Origin: Pontiella sulfatireligans
GTDB lineage: Bacteria > Verrucomicrobiota > Kiritimatiellia > Kiritimatiellales > Pontiellaceae
Reading direction: 5' to 3'
Assembly (NCBI RefSeq): GCF_900890705.1
Contig: NZ_CAAHFH010000003.1
Location: 434,001-498,000 of the forward strand
Length of the DNA: 64,000 bases
Shown here piece after piece: positions 27,202-35,742 of the stretch; within the stretch, counting starts at the first letter, position 1, and each line of letters starts with the position of its first letter. The position numbers and the translations under genes were made by a program. The notes below the pieces were generated by a model that worked only from the letters and a program-made list of their open reading frames with translations, was not told the origin of the DNA and ran no database searches.

Positions 27202-27480
27202 TGATCAAGCAGAGAATTAATGGCCTTCCGGACTTCGGGTGAGTTGACGAGGTTGTTCTTTTCGCCAGGATCACGATCGAGGCGGTAGAGGGCATGCGGC
27301 TTGCAGGAACCGTCAGACTGATCAACCGCAATCAGCTTGTTACCTTCGCGATCAAGCACCCCGTTGTTACGCATAAAATAACGACTCGGCTGACAAACAC
27401 CGCCAGCGCAGTGACCGTTGGTAAAGAGCGTCCCCTCACCCTCCAGTTTCTGAATGTTCGGGGTCTGTAACCGATGTGCT
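27202..27480 (-). pseudogene. Internally deleted sulfatase
   Basis: On the minus strand an N-terminal active-site piece (TPNIQKLEGEGTLFTNGHCA followed by GGVCQPSR) is joined directly to a C-terminal piece (MRNNGVLDREGNKLIAVDQS, then HALYRLDRDPGEKNNLVNSP). Some 250-300 residues between them are missing. The C-terminal part recurs at 33336-33500. The unit has no start codon and is not functional. Confidence 0.75.
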
Positions 27481-27590
27481 CCAGCTTGATATCGAAAAAA
27501 CGAAGATACGGCTGGTCGTCGCCAATCTAACGGTCACGCATCAAACACCGATGATTGATCGGTGGGGCGGTTGGTACGTTACTGGTCGAA
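27476..27590 (+). pseudogene. Fragment resembling a planctomycete-type cytochrome-domain protein
   Basis: About 38 codons read LVVANLTVTHQTPMIDRWGG and WYVTGRTG. From memory the DRWGGWYVTG segment is frequent in secreted haem-associated proteins of Planctomycetes-Verrucomicrobia relatives. No CxxCH is present in the fragment, so the assignment rests on this one motif. Confidence 0.4.
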
Positions 27591-27833
27591 CGGGTAATGA
27601 TGATCATCAAGGCAATCTACCCGACGATGACGCAGTACGAACGGATGCCCGTTTTCCACAATCGTCGCGTCAGACAGACCCGATCCATCGAACCAATGTA
27701 CTGCGGGATCGTTTTGAAGATATTGCGAACCTGATGGCGTCAGCACGACCGAGACCGGCTTGATGATCGTATTCGCTGAAGCAATAGCCGCAATCAAACC
27801 CACGAAGAACAATATGCATACTTTTTTATTCAT
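27579..27833 (-). pseudogene. Truncated paralogue of the PEP-CTERM protein
   Basis: The signal peptide and first 60 residues (PVSVVLT..., WFDGSGLSDATIVENG) match the intact protein at 28141-28803. After that the frame runs into unrelated sequence and stops at residue 84, with no PEP-CTERM end. A short exported peptide could still be made, but a function is unlikely. Confidence 0.75.
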
Positions 27834-28080
27834 ACCTATTTCCTAATTTACACCGAATCAGCACAATACCGTAGACCACTGCCAACCCTATTCGCTCAAT
27901 AAAATTCCTGCTAATGTAGCACGATGAAGGGATTGAGCATATACTGCCTTTATTCAACCCGTTGACCGGCCCTCCACGCACCACCGACCATTCAACCGGA
28001 GAGTCGCGCGCCGCGCGACCGGGCAGACAGCGTCGGCCCCTCCACGCACCGCGAAAATAAACCGGGATATCTCCCGACCG
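27834..28080 (+). other. Gene-free interval
   Basis: About 250 bases upstream of the truncated paralogue. The only structure noticed is a short direct repeat around CCTCCACGCACC (near 27970 and 28040). No protein or RNA gene recognised. Confidence 0.5.
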
Positions 28081-28081
28081 A

Positions 28082-28117
28082 AAACAAAAAAAACACCGGC
28101 TCAAATGAACCGGTGTT
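28082..28117 (-). terminator. Rho-independent terminator after the PEP-CTERM gene
   Basis: On the minus strand AACACCGG and CCGGTGTT form an 8-base-pair stem (28092-28099 with 28110-28117) followed by TTTTTTTTGTTTT. It begins about 24 bases past the stop codon at 28141. Confidence 0.93.
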
Positions 28118-28140
28118 GTCATCATATTCTTAGAATACGA

Positions 28141-28803
28141 TTAGATCATTAAACGGCGACGGATGAATAAAATTGCACCGCCAAATGCTCCAAGCAGACC
28201 GAGTGTAGCCGGTTCCGGAACGGCGACCATTCTGATTTCAGAAAATGCCACAATAGACTTCGTTGCATCAAAATTGTCGAGCGCCATACGGATATGAGTA
28301 ACCCCGGGAAGGCTCGTGCCGAGCGTTTGTTCTTGACCAACGATTTGTGCTATTACATTCGGGGTTTCCGCGAACGAGAGCGTTTCAGCGGAAAAAAAGT
28401 TAATTCCATCCGAAGACCAGGAGATTGCTGCGTTTTCAACACCGCGAACTGTTGAGCCAATGTTTCCGTAGTTCCAAAGAATCATCCCGCCAACTTCATA
28501 GGTTCCACCAAGATCAAACGTGAGTTCTGCAAGGCCATCTGTCGAATAACGAATCCTGGCCATACGACTAAAGTTTTCCCCATATTGATGCGTTGGTAAA
28601 ACAGCGGGGACTGTATCTCCGTTTTCAACAATCGTCGCGTCAGACAGACCCGATCCATCAAACCAAGCGTCTCCGCCGGCTGTTTCAATGACATTGTCAT
28701 TTCCATTATCCGTAAGTACCACGGAAATTGGAGTGATGATCGTATCCGCCAAAGCGGCACCGGCCACCAAGCCTGCCGCGAGTATCATGATGTATCTTTT
28801 CAT
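28141..28803 (-). CDS. PEP-CTERM sorting-domain protein
   Basis: A 220-residue exported protein. The signal peptide ends near residue 19 (GAALADT). The central part is a jelly-roll-like domain of the F5/8 type by appearance (YSTDGLAELTFDLGGTYEVG ... GVTHIRMALDNF). The C-terminus is a classic PEP-CTERM signal: VPEPATLGLLG, a hydrophobic helix, then RRRLMI. Exosortase would process it and deliver it to the surface; no exosortase gene is in the window. Its 100-base leader, including the TTTAGGTGACATGAC box and a hairpin, is shared with the gene at 4273-6333, so both are probably co-regulated. Possible role is glycan binding or matrix. Confidence 0.9.
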   Translation of the reverse strand: MKRYIMILAAGLVAGAALADTIITPISVVLTDNGNDNVIETAGGDAWFDGSGLSDATIVENGDTVPAVLPTHQYGENFSRMARIRYSTDGLAELTFDLGGTYEVGGMILWNYGNIGSTVRGVENAAISWSSDGINFFSAETLSFAETPNVIAQIVGQEQTLGTSLPGVTHIRMALDNFDATKSIVAFSEIRMVAVPEPATLGLLGAFGGAILFIRRRLMI

Positions 28804-28838
28804 TTATTTCTCCTTATTTAGGTTTACTATACCTGCTT

Positions 28839-28859
28839 CATGAGAACCCTTTCCTCATG
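28839..28859 (-). other. Conserved 5'-leader hairpin (copy 2)
   Basis: CATGAG and CTCATG pair around a 9-base loop in the leader of the PEP-CTERM gene. The homologous stem at 6371-6391 has compensating changes. Confidence 0.5.
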
Positions 28860-28893
28860 TTCTGAAGAAACAGTAACTGAGGACGACGTCTTT

Positions 28894-28908
28894 GTCATGT
28901 CACCTAAA
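28894..28908 (-). promoter_or_regulatory. TTTAGGTGACATGAC box upstream of the PEP-CTERM gene
   Basis: Exact consensus on the minus strand, 91 bases upstream of the start codon at 28803. Homology with the other copies stops at about 28920 (GCGGTGTAATG), where unrelated IS30-type sequence begins. Confidence 0.65.
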
Positions 28909-29025
28909 CACATTACACCGCCTGGTAGACTGTAAATCTAACTGTCCGAAATTGGAGAATGAAGAGCCTCATGCCAAAATGAACCTTTTCTCCATCTACC
29001 AAAAACAAAGAAAAGGGACATCGGT

Positions 29026-29265
29026 ATGAGGCAAACTAAAGATATCAACCAGACACGGAAGAACAAGCATTTGAATTGGGAAGAGCGCATTCAGAGAGAG
29101 ATACGTCAGCGAGTGGGGCTCTCCACAGTTCAAGTCGGAATGCGTATTGGCCGTCCCGCTCGTACCATCCACCGCGAGATCCGGCGCGGCTGGATACTCC
29201 ATCGCACGGGCAAGTATACCGTGCAGGAGCGCTATAGCGCTGACCGGGGCGCAAAGAACTCATAA
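29026..29265 (+). pseudogene. IS30-family transposase, N-terminal fragment
   Basis: The 79-residue frame begins MRQTKDINQTRKNKHLNWEE and contains an IS30-type helix-turn-helix (RQRVGLSTVQVGMRIGRPAR, then TIHREIRRG). It ends at 29265 without the DDE domain. Only this piece is present, adjacent to the truncated gene at 29322-30350. Confidence 0.72.
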
Positions 29266-29321
29266 ACCGGCGGACGCAAGGACCGCCGCCGACTTAAAGT
29301 ACCCGGCTCTCCCGGTGGTTC

Positions 29322-30350
29322 CTATGGGAGAGTCAGCTGGTAATAGCCGTGTGAAAAGGCCGGATCGAGTGGAATGGAATTGCTGAAGCTGCCGGCCTCG
29401 TTGATCGAGTCCGACTCGATGATTGTCCAAAGATCGACTGACTGGTTGAGGTTGGTCGATCCGACCACCGTATACGCGGCGCCGACCGTTCCGGTGCCCG
29501 TGATAATGAACGCACTTCCCTGCACATTCACTGATGTGATCATCGCATTCGCTATTTTCGGGAATATCCTGATAGCCGAAATCTGTCCTTCTGATCTATC
29601 TGGAATACCTCCCAGATCTGTTGAGTAATAAGTGTAAAATAGGGACTCGCTCCCATCGTTATCGGCAAAATATGACGGCTGACCCAAAGAATTCGGGTCA
29701 GCGTAGAGAACCGGGTCAACACCTTCCGGATGAGCAGCCGCTACGGCAGCGTTGATCTGGTCAACAGTAACAACGATGTCGAACATGTACTCGCCCGATC
29801 CTTCGTCGATAGCCACTGTCCAATCCTGAAAATCATCTTCGCTGAGATCCAGCACTATGCGATATATATCAGCGAAACGATAACTCGGATCATGGCTGAC
29901 ATAGAAGTATATCTCCAGCAGTTCCTCGTCGGCAAGCAGGTTAACCGACGTATGATTCATACGTTCAGGAGGGATATATATACCTGTCGCTTCCAGTATG
30001 CCGGCCGAATCGGTGGTGCCAATAGACAGTATCGGCACTCCAGGGTTAAGGTTATTGGGATGTCTTTGAAACTCCGACGAGGCCAGGAATGTGCACGCCG
30101 GTGAAAGGTATGGGGGCTCATTGTATGTGAACCAGTCGTATGCCAAATAATTGTAAATGGCATCATTCAAATAAAGGGAGGATTCTGTATCTTCCACCAA
30201 CCATGATAAATAGTAGGCTGGCTCATATATATCTGTCAACACGTCGTCTGCATTAGTAGGCTTCCAGGGATCATCTGGGTCTTCTGCTTTACACAGAACT
30301 CCACGTTTTGAAACCGAATAGTACTCTCCCTTGTATTCAAAGACAGGATT
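29322..30350 (-). pseudogene. C-terminal part of a secreted protein gene, interrupted by an IS
   Basis: The minus-strand frame encodes about 340 residues (from NPVFEYKGEYYSV to YYQLTLP). It is cut at 30350 by the ISAs1-like element and continues for about ten codons beyond the right target duplicate (VKSISVSLNPVF) before a stop in frame, so the true N-terminus was already lost. The last 90 residues (GAAYTVVGSTNL ... GYYQLTLP) are the shared C-terminal beta domain. The rest shows no family I recognise; segments such as YADPNSLGQPSYFADNDGSE suggest a secreted beta-propeller or glycoside hydrolase-associated protein. Confidence 0.7.
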
Positions 30351-30444
30351 CATGGCTGATGCGCACGGCGAGGTAACGCCTTGCAAATAAAATAAATACC
30401 ATTTTATGCGGGACAATTCCGGCGCATTTCTTTTTACTCCCGGC

Positions 30445-31776
30445 ATGAAAAAGAACATTCAAATGCCGGATTCCCGCGAACAACAGATCCTTGAGGGCCT
30501 GGAAATTCGTCTCACCCGAAAGGATGAGCAAGATTGCTATGAGCAGTTTATCGATGAACAACACTATCTAAAAAGCGCCCAACTCGTAGGCGAACAGCTT
30601 CGCTACGTGGTTGAGTATGAAGGTAAATGGCTGGCACTGCTCAGCTGGAATGCGGGAAGCTACCATCTGGCAGATCGGGATAAATGGATCGGATGGAGCG
30701 ATGCGCAGCGGCGCATCCGCCTTCCGTTTGTTGCCAACAACAGCCGATTCCTGATCCTTGAAGGAAAGGGGTGCCCCAATCTGGCCAGCCGCGCCATGAA
30801 GCTATGCATGCAGCGGCTCGGCCACGACTGGAACGAGGCCTATGGCCACGGCCTCCTCGTGGCGGAAAGCTTTGTCGATCCCCAGCTTTTCCGTGGCACG
30901 GCCTACAAGGCGAGCGGCTGGACGTTATTGGGGGAAACCAAGGGCTATGCCCGCGCCCGCAAAGAATACTATACCGAGCACAACAGTCCCAAGCAGCTCT
31001 ATGCCCGGGCGCTGCGCCCGGACGCCCTCGAACTCCTTTGCGCGGATCAAATGCCCGAACCGTGGTGCGACGGCGAACTCGAACCCAAGGTGCGCTGCCG
31101 CACGAAGAGCGCCGAACTCTGCTCGATCCGCGACATCTTCGAGGAAACCGAAGACTACCGAACCGGCGCCAACTGGAGCTACACCATTTCCGGTCTGCTG
31201 ACTCTGATCCTGTGTGCAACCCTTGCCGGCATGGCATCCGGGCAGCGCGATCTCGCTGAATACGCACAGGATCTCTCCCAGAGCCAGCTCCGGGCCCTGG
31301 GCTTTCGCCGCAACCGGAAAACCGGGAAAATCCCCGCGCCGAGCGAGACCTCCTTCTTCCGCCTGCTGAAGAACATTCCGCCTGATACTCTACAGGAAAA
31401 ACTGCTCGCCTGCCTCGACCACCTGCTCGGCCCCGCCGCCCCCCGGCTGATCATTATCGACGGGAAAGAACTGCGCTCTTCGCAAGGCCTCCAGCTCGTC
31501 AGCGCCTTCTGCGGAGAAACCGGTCGCTTCCTCGGAGCCCAGGCCGTAGAGAAAAAAACAAACGAAATCCCTGTCGCCCGGGAACTCATCAAGGAGTGCG
31601 CCGAAGATGGCGCGATGCTTCTTGTCGATGCGCTTCATTCCCAGAACAAACTGGCAAGAACCAGCGTTCAGGAGTGCGGGGTCGATTACTTCATGACCGT
31701 GAAAAAGAACCAACCCGCCCTGCGCGAAAGACTCAAAACCACCTTCGAGTCGCACAGCGAATCTTTTTCCCCCTAA
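30445..31776 (+). CDS. DruA-like (DUF4338) domain fused to ISAs1-type transposase, first frame
   Basis: Residues about 1-190 match the DUF4338 fold best known from DruA of the Druantia anti-phage system (SAQLVGEQLRYVVEYEGKWL, IGWSDAQR, NNSRFLIL, ESFVDPQLFRGTAYKASGW). Residues from about 215 onward are an ISAs1-type DDE transposase: GMASGQRDLAEYAQ, IIIDGKELRSSQG (first Asp), VDALHSQNKLA (second Asp) and VDYFMTVKKNQ. The frame ends at TAA 31774-31776, before the catalytic Glu. The rest of the transposase is in the +1 frame from 31775. ATG 30406 is an alternative start, but ATG 30445 precedes the conserved region. Confidence 0.88.
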   Translation: MKKNIQMPDSREQQILEGLEIRLTRKDEQDCYEQFIDEQHYLKSAQLVGEQLRYVVEYEGKWLALLSWNAGSYHLADRDKWIGWSDAQRRIRLPFVANNSRFLILEGKGCPNLASRAMKLCMQRLGHDWNEAYGHGLLVAESFVDPQLFRGTAYKASGWTLLGETKGYARARKEYYTEHNSPKQLYARALRPDALELLCADQMPEPWCDGELEPKVRCRTKSAELCSIRDIFEETEDYRTGANWSYTISGLLTLILCATLAGMASGQRDLAEYAQDLSQSQLRALGFRRNRKTGKIPAPSETSFFRLLKNIPPDTLQEKLLACLDHLLGPAAPRLIIIDGKELRSSQGLQLVSAFCGETGRFLGAQAVEKKTNEIPVARELIKECAEDGAMLLVDALHSQNKLARTSVQECGVDYFMTVKKNQPALRERLKTTFESHSESFSP

Positions 31777-32299
31777 GCTCGACATCAAACAAACCACCGA
31801 GAAAAACCGGGGGCGGATCGAAGCCCGGGCCGCTGCGGCCTTCGAGGTGGCAAGCGAGAAGGTCTGCTTCCCCCATGCCCGGCACGCCGCCATGCTCATG
31901 CAGGCGACCGACGAAAAAAAGGCGGATCCCAAATCAGCGGACGATCTAACCGTCTACCTGCTCACCAGCCGGGGCGGACTCGGAGCCGAAGAAATGCTCT
32001 CGTTCAAGCGAGCCTACTGGGATATCGAAAACGGTGCCCACCAGCGGCTCGACTGCTCCCGACTTCAGGAAGACAAGTCGCGCGTCCGGACACGGAGCAA
32101 CGCCCACAACCTCGGCCTGTTCCGCCGAACCGCTCTATCGCTCGCCCGCCACTGGATCGAGCACCAACCCAACGCCCGCAAGGCAACCACCAACGGATTT
32201 ATCGCCGCCATGCGCAAAGACAACTCCGAACTCGCCTTCCGGTTGGTAACGGCAAAAACCCCAAAGTGGTTGCCTTCAATCACAAAGGAAACCACATGA
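31775..32299 (+). CDS. C-terminal part of the ISAs1-type transposase, +1 frame
   Basis: This segment continues the transposase after a +1 shift at TTTTTCCCCCTAAG (31764-31777). It supplies RGRIEARAAAAFEV, the catalytic Glu in FKRAYWDIENGAHQRLD and the C-terminal helices (RSNAHNLGLFRRTALSLARH). It has no convincing start of its own. It is intact to a normal stop at 32299, ten bases before the IS end. Either the shift is programmed, or a single C was lost recently. Confidence 0.82.
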   Translation, partial: KLDIKQTTEKNRGRIEARAAAAFEVASEKVCFPHARHAAMLMQATDEKKADPKSADDLTVYLLTSRGGLGAEEMLSFKRAYWDIENGAHQRLDCSRLQEDKSRVRTRSNAHNLGLFRRTALSLARHWIEHQPNARKATTNGFIAAMRKDNSELAFRLVTAKTPKWLPSITKETT

Positions 32300-32362
32300 A
32301 TCAGCCATGGACAGGATTCAAAGACACGCTGATACTCTTGACCTAAATTAACTTCGCGCGTA

Positions 32363-32730
32363 TATTAATCGATAGCCACACTCTCCGGCCCATACCCGGC
32401 TACACCGCCGCCTTCGGCCAATATCGCAGCGTTCGTGAAATTATAGGAGGTCAGCCCTACCACGCTGACGTTGGGGCCATCGGCTAATTTCAGTTCATTT
32501 CCAAACACACGCGTGAGCGCGGGGAGCGACACGCTTCCATCCGTCTCGCTATAGATCATCGGCGCAGCCAGGCCACCCATGCCATCGGCGAGCGCGTCGA
32601 TATCGTTGTCGTCCGCTCGGTCGAAATTGTCCTGAAAACTCACTTCCGCGCGTGACAGCATCGCCATTGTAATCAAAACCAACACGCTGGACCATCGAAA
32701 GAACATAACACACCTCGTTTGTTTTATCAT
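32363..32730 (-). pseudogene. 5' fragment of the 938-residue sulfatase gene (duplicated segment B, copy 2)
   Basis: The start codon at 32730 and about 105 codons match the gene at 23904-26720, down to NFTNAAILAEGG. The frame then enters unrelated sequence and stops at 32363. Small differences (an extra codon pair near SVSLPALTR) show the copies have diverged. Segment B copy 2 extends to 32854. Confidence 0.9.
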
Positions 32731-32904
32731 ATTGATAGGAAATCGCTTTTTAGGCGATTCGGAGACGCCCCCGAAAAAGTCGCCCTAAAGTCGGTTTCAT
32801 GTGAAATATTATAGAGGAAGATGTAGTGGGAGACTTGTTTTTTTGTCAAGACTGGCTTCTGCTCCATCCGGGGCATGCCCGGGATGGAACAGAACGGCGG
32901 GTGA

Positions 32905-33335
32905 CTAGCAAATCAGTCTCGTTATAGACAAACCTCCCCTATCGCGAACGCTCAGGCGTTCGCGCAAAGGTCGTAGTCCATAACCGGTTCCATGCTGCCA
33001 CGTGACAACAGTGGTCACGGGATAGTCTGGGAATGGATCTTCGGGAAACAACTCCATCATCCCCTCGCCCGTCGACGGGGCACGGGCGGGATTCAGGCGG
33101 GTACCCTCTTCCCACAGGCTCAGGTAACACAGGATGCGTTCAATGACCTCGCGTTCGTCGATGAGGGCGACGATGGCATTTCGCACGAACATTTGGGGCA
33201 TAGCATGGGATCGGCCTCCCTCACTTTCTTGATGAGCTCGCGCCACTTCTTTGAGGGCATGCAGCGGGGGCGGTGTTCGGAGACGTCGAGGATTTCCACC
33301 TCACTGCCGGGCGGCTCCCCTGCCCCGTTTTCTAC
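32905..33335 (-). pseudogene. IS91-like transposase, C-terminal fragment, frameshifted
   Basis: On the minus strand VEILDVSEHRPRCMPSKKWR, then ELIKKVREADPMLCPKCSCEM, leads through a frameshift (about 33185) into ALIDEREVIERILCYLSLWE and FPEDPFPDYPVTTVVTW. The zinc-binding CPxC and the IDEREVIERIL segment are typical of the C-terminus of IS91-type transposases from this superphylum. It is fused upstream to a sulfatase C-terminal fragment. Confidence 0.7.
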
Positions 33336-33500
33336 CTCGGCCAGCAGAGAATTAATGGCCTTCCGGAATTCGGGTGAGTTGACGAGGTTGTTCTTTTCGC
33401 CAGGATCACGATCGAGGCGCTAGAAGGCATGCGGTTTGCAGGAACCAACAGACTGATCAACCGCAATCAGCTTGTTGCCTTCGCGATCAAGCACCTGCAG
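33336..33500 (-). pseudogene. C-terminal sulfatase fragment (second copy of the piece at 27205-27360)
   Basis: About 155 bases repeat the sequence at 27205-27360 with a few changes, including one that makes a stop codon (CTAGAAGG). It encodes the ending LDRDPGEKNNLVNSPEFRKA. Homology ends at GATCAAGCACC in both copies. Confidence 0.8.
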
Positions 33501-33644
33501 ACAGGGCTGCTCCATAGCCAGTGAAACAGTAAACAAAAATGCAGGTTCTCGACCAAATATGTTCTTTTCTTCATGCTTTAGAAGCTATCGTCGAAACAGA
33601 AAATATGGCATATCACCAAAACTAATAATAAGCGCTGTAGTTAC

Positions 33645-33659
33645 TTTAGGTGACGTGAC
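33645..33659 (+). promoter_or_regulatory. TTTAGGTGACGTGAC box upstream of the GH2 gene
   Basis: One mismatch from the consensus on the plus strand, 56 bases before the GH2 start at 33716. The wider flanks are less conserved than at the other sites. Confidence 0.55.
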
Positions 33660-33715
33660 AGGCGGGATATTACCTGCTTAACTGCGCTTTTAAATAATTA
33701 TTGGAGATATCAACC

Positions 33716-35554
33716 ATGCACCGTATTGCCTCGATTTTATTACTATTGGCCACAACTACATTTGCCGGCTCCAAGGATTGGAAACCGGCGGAAAACACCA
33801 TGCTCACCCCGTGGGGTGAGAAACTGGACCCTGACCATGTCTGGCAGGAATATCCCCGCCCACAGATGGAACGGGTTAACTGGAAAAACCTGAATGGGTT
33901 CTGGGATTATGCCGTTGCAGGAAAGGACGCATCCCAACCTGCTGCATGGGATGGCGATATTCTTGTACCTTTTGCTCTGGAAGCGCCCCTCTCCGGAGTG
34001 GGCCGCAAACTTCAGGCGTCTGAAGCTCTTTGGTATAAGCGCTTGTTTACACACAACGTCTCAAAAAACAGCCGACTGCTGCTTCATTTCGAGGCGGTCG
34101 ATTATAAGACTGAAGCCTGGGTGAATGGTGAGAAAGTCGGAGAACATATTGGCGGCAGTCTGCCCTTCAGTTTCGACATTTCCGATGCGGTAACATCCGG
34201 CAACAACACCCTCATCGTCAAAGTGCTCGATGCCACCGATCAGCTCGGCACCTATCAGCTACGCGGCAAACAGGTACAGAAGAACCGAAGCATCTGGTAC
34301 ACCCCCGTCTCCGGAATCTGGCAAACAGTATGGCTTGAAACAGTTCCGCATCGTTATATACAGTCCCTGAAAATCGACACCAAAATATCCGGAAACATCT
34401 CCATTAAACCGACTATTTCAGGTAAAGGGACCATTAAAACCACCGCTTACCTAGACGGGAAGGAAGTTGTTTCAGGAACAGAAACCCTGAACGTTAAATC
34501 TCCACAGCTCTGGTCTCCCGGATCTCCGACACTCTATGACCTTAAGGTTGAATTGGTCGATGACTCGGGCAAGACCTTGGATGTGGTTACATCCTATTTC
34601 GGCATTCGCGAAGTCGGCAAAAAGAAGGATGCAAACGGCAACTGGCGCCTGACGCTGAACGGCAAAGAAATTTTCCACTTGGGTCCGCTCGACCAGGGTT
34701 GGTGGCCCGATGGATTGCTGACGCCGCCCTCGGAAGAAGCCATGCTGTTTGATATGAAATATCTCCAGGATGCCGGATTCAACATGATCCGCAAACACAT
34801 CAAGGTTGAACCCCGCCGCTATTACTATCATTGCGATAAAATGGGCATGCTGGTCTGGCAGGATCAGATTTCCGGTGGAGCCCAAGGTGGTGGCAAAAAA
34901 AATAAAGCTGAATGGCCGAAATGGAAACGACCCACCCAACCCAACTCTCCGATCACGAAGCTTGATCAGGACTGGCCGGACTGGGCCCATGAACAATGGA
35001 TGGCTGAGCTCAAAGGGATGATTGATCAGCTCTATAACCACCCTTCCATTGTCGTATGGGTTCCGTTTAACGAACGTTGGGGACAACACCGTACGATGGC
35101 AATTGGTGAATGGATCGAAGCCTATGACCCAACCCGCACGATCAATATTGCCAGTGGCGGAAACTTTTTCCCGGCGGGGGATATTGCTGACCATCATGAG
35201 TATCCCCATCCGATATTCCCGATGGATGATCCGGAATTCGATGACTACATTAAAGTGGTCGGCGAGTTTGGGGGACACGGCTGGCCAGTCAAAGGGCACC
35301 TGTGGAATATCCAGACCCGTAACTGGGGCTATGGCGGCCTGCCGAAAACGATCGATGAATACAAGGAGCGCTACGCGAAGTCCATCCGCATGCTGGGCGA
35401 GCTGAAAGAACAAGGCGTTGGCGCCGGAGTCTACACGCAGACCACCGACGTCGAAGGGGAAATCAACGGACTCATAACCTACGACCGCAAAGTCATCAAG
35501 ATTCCAGCAACAAGCCTAAAAGCCATCCATGCCCAAAACAGGCTGCTTGACTAG
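33716..35554 (+). CDS. Secreted GH2 glycoside hydrolase (beta-galactosidase/glucuronidase-like)
   Basis: About 612 residues, starting at ATG 33716 with GGAG ten bases upstream and a signal peptide ending near TTFAGS. The N-terminal sugar-binding jelly roll contains FWDYAV, LLLHFEAVDYKTEAWVNGE and GGSLPFSFDIS. An immunoglobulin-like domain follows (PQLWSPGSPTLYDLKVEL), and then the catalytic barrel. The acid/base Glu is in VWVPFNERWG and the nucleophile Glu in VVGEFGGHGWP. The enzyme is shorter than classical LacZ and lacks its extra C-terminal domains. GH2 members cleave beta-galactosides, beta-glucuronides or beta-mannosides; a beta-linked sugar of a sulfated algal glycan is the likely target. 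The operator-like box upstream suggests co-regulation. Confidence 0.93.
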   Translation: MHRIASILLLLATTTFAGSKDWKPAENTMLTPWGEKLDPDHVWQEYPRPQMERVNWKNLNGFWDYAVAGKDASQPAAWDGDILVPFALEAPLSGVGRKLQASEALWYKRLFTHNVSKNSRLLLHFEAVDYKTEAWVNGEKVGEHIGGSLPFSFDISDAVTSGNNTLIVKVLDATDQLGTYQLRGKQVQKNRSIWYTPVSGIWQTVWLETVPHRYIQSLKIDTKISGNISIKPTISGKGTIKTTAYLDGKEVVSGTETLNVKSPQLWSPGSPTLYDLKVELVDDSGKTLDVVTSYFGIREVGKKKDANGNWRLTLNGKEIFHLGPLDQGWWPDGLLTPPSEEAMLFDMKYLQDAGFNMIRKHIKVEPRRYYYHCDKMGMLVWQDQISGGAQGGGKKNKAEWPKWKRPTQPNSPITKLDQDWPDWAHEQWMAELKGMIDQLYNHPSIVVWVPFNERWGQHRTMAIGEWIEAYDPTRTINIASGGNFFPAGDIADHHEYPHPIFPMDDPEFDDYIKVVGEFGGHGWPVKGHLWNIQTRNWGYGGLPKTIDEYKERYAKSIRMLGELKEQGVGAGVYTQTTDVEGEINGLITYDRKVIKIPATSLKAIHAQNRLLD

Positions 35555-35557
35555 CCG

Positions 35558-35645
35558 CTATTTAAATCCTGTGAACTTGGCGACCGCTTCGGAGCGGTAA
35601 TAAGCATGGAACTTTTCGTAGATGCGCCGGAAGTAGGCGTGTAGG
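35558..35645 (-). pseudogene. 3' remnant of a second NarL-type response regulator gene
   Basis: The minus strand reads FRRIYEKFHAYYRSEAVAKF then TGFK and a stop, close to YLRRIYEKLQVHSRAEAVAKYTGIE of the intact regulator at 9705. It is a diverged paralogue, not a recent copy. It lies convergent with the GH2 gene, separated by three bases. Confidence 0.75.
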
Positions 35646-35742
35646 GAGGAGAAGCGGCCGCGGTTTCTAACCCCGTCAACAGTCCTATATAAGACTAAAG
35701 ATCGTAAACGGGTAGATGTGTCGGATAAACGGCTCAGCCTAG

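Larger units (their letters stand above)
30351..32309 (+). mobile_element. Complete ISAs1-like element with DruA-type accessory domain
   Basis: The element is 1959 bases. Its ends are CATGGCTGAT (30351-30360) and ATCAGCCATG (32300-32309), a perfect 10-base inverted repeat. A 9-base target duplication, GACAGGATT, is present at 30342-30350 and 32310-32318. It inserted into the already truncated secreted-protein gene. It holds one transposase gene read in two frames. Confidence 0.93.

Noticed and set aside
30445..32299. A Druantia defence system
   Set aside because: Only a DruA-like domain is present, fused to a transposase inside an IS with target duplication. No large helicase (DruE) or other Dru genes are nearby.
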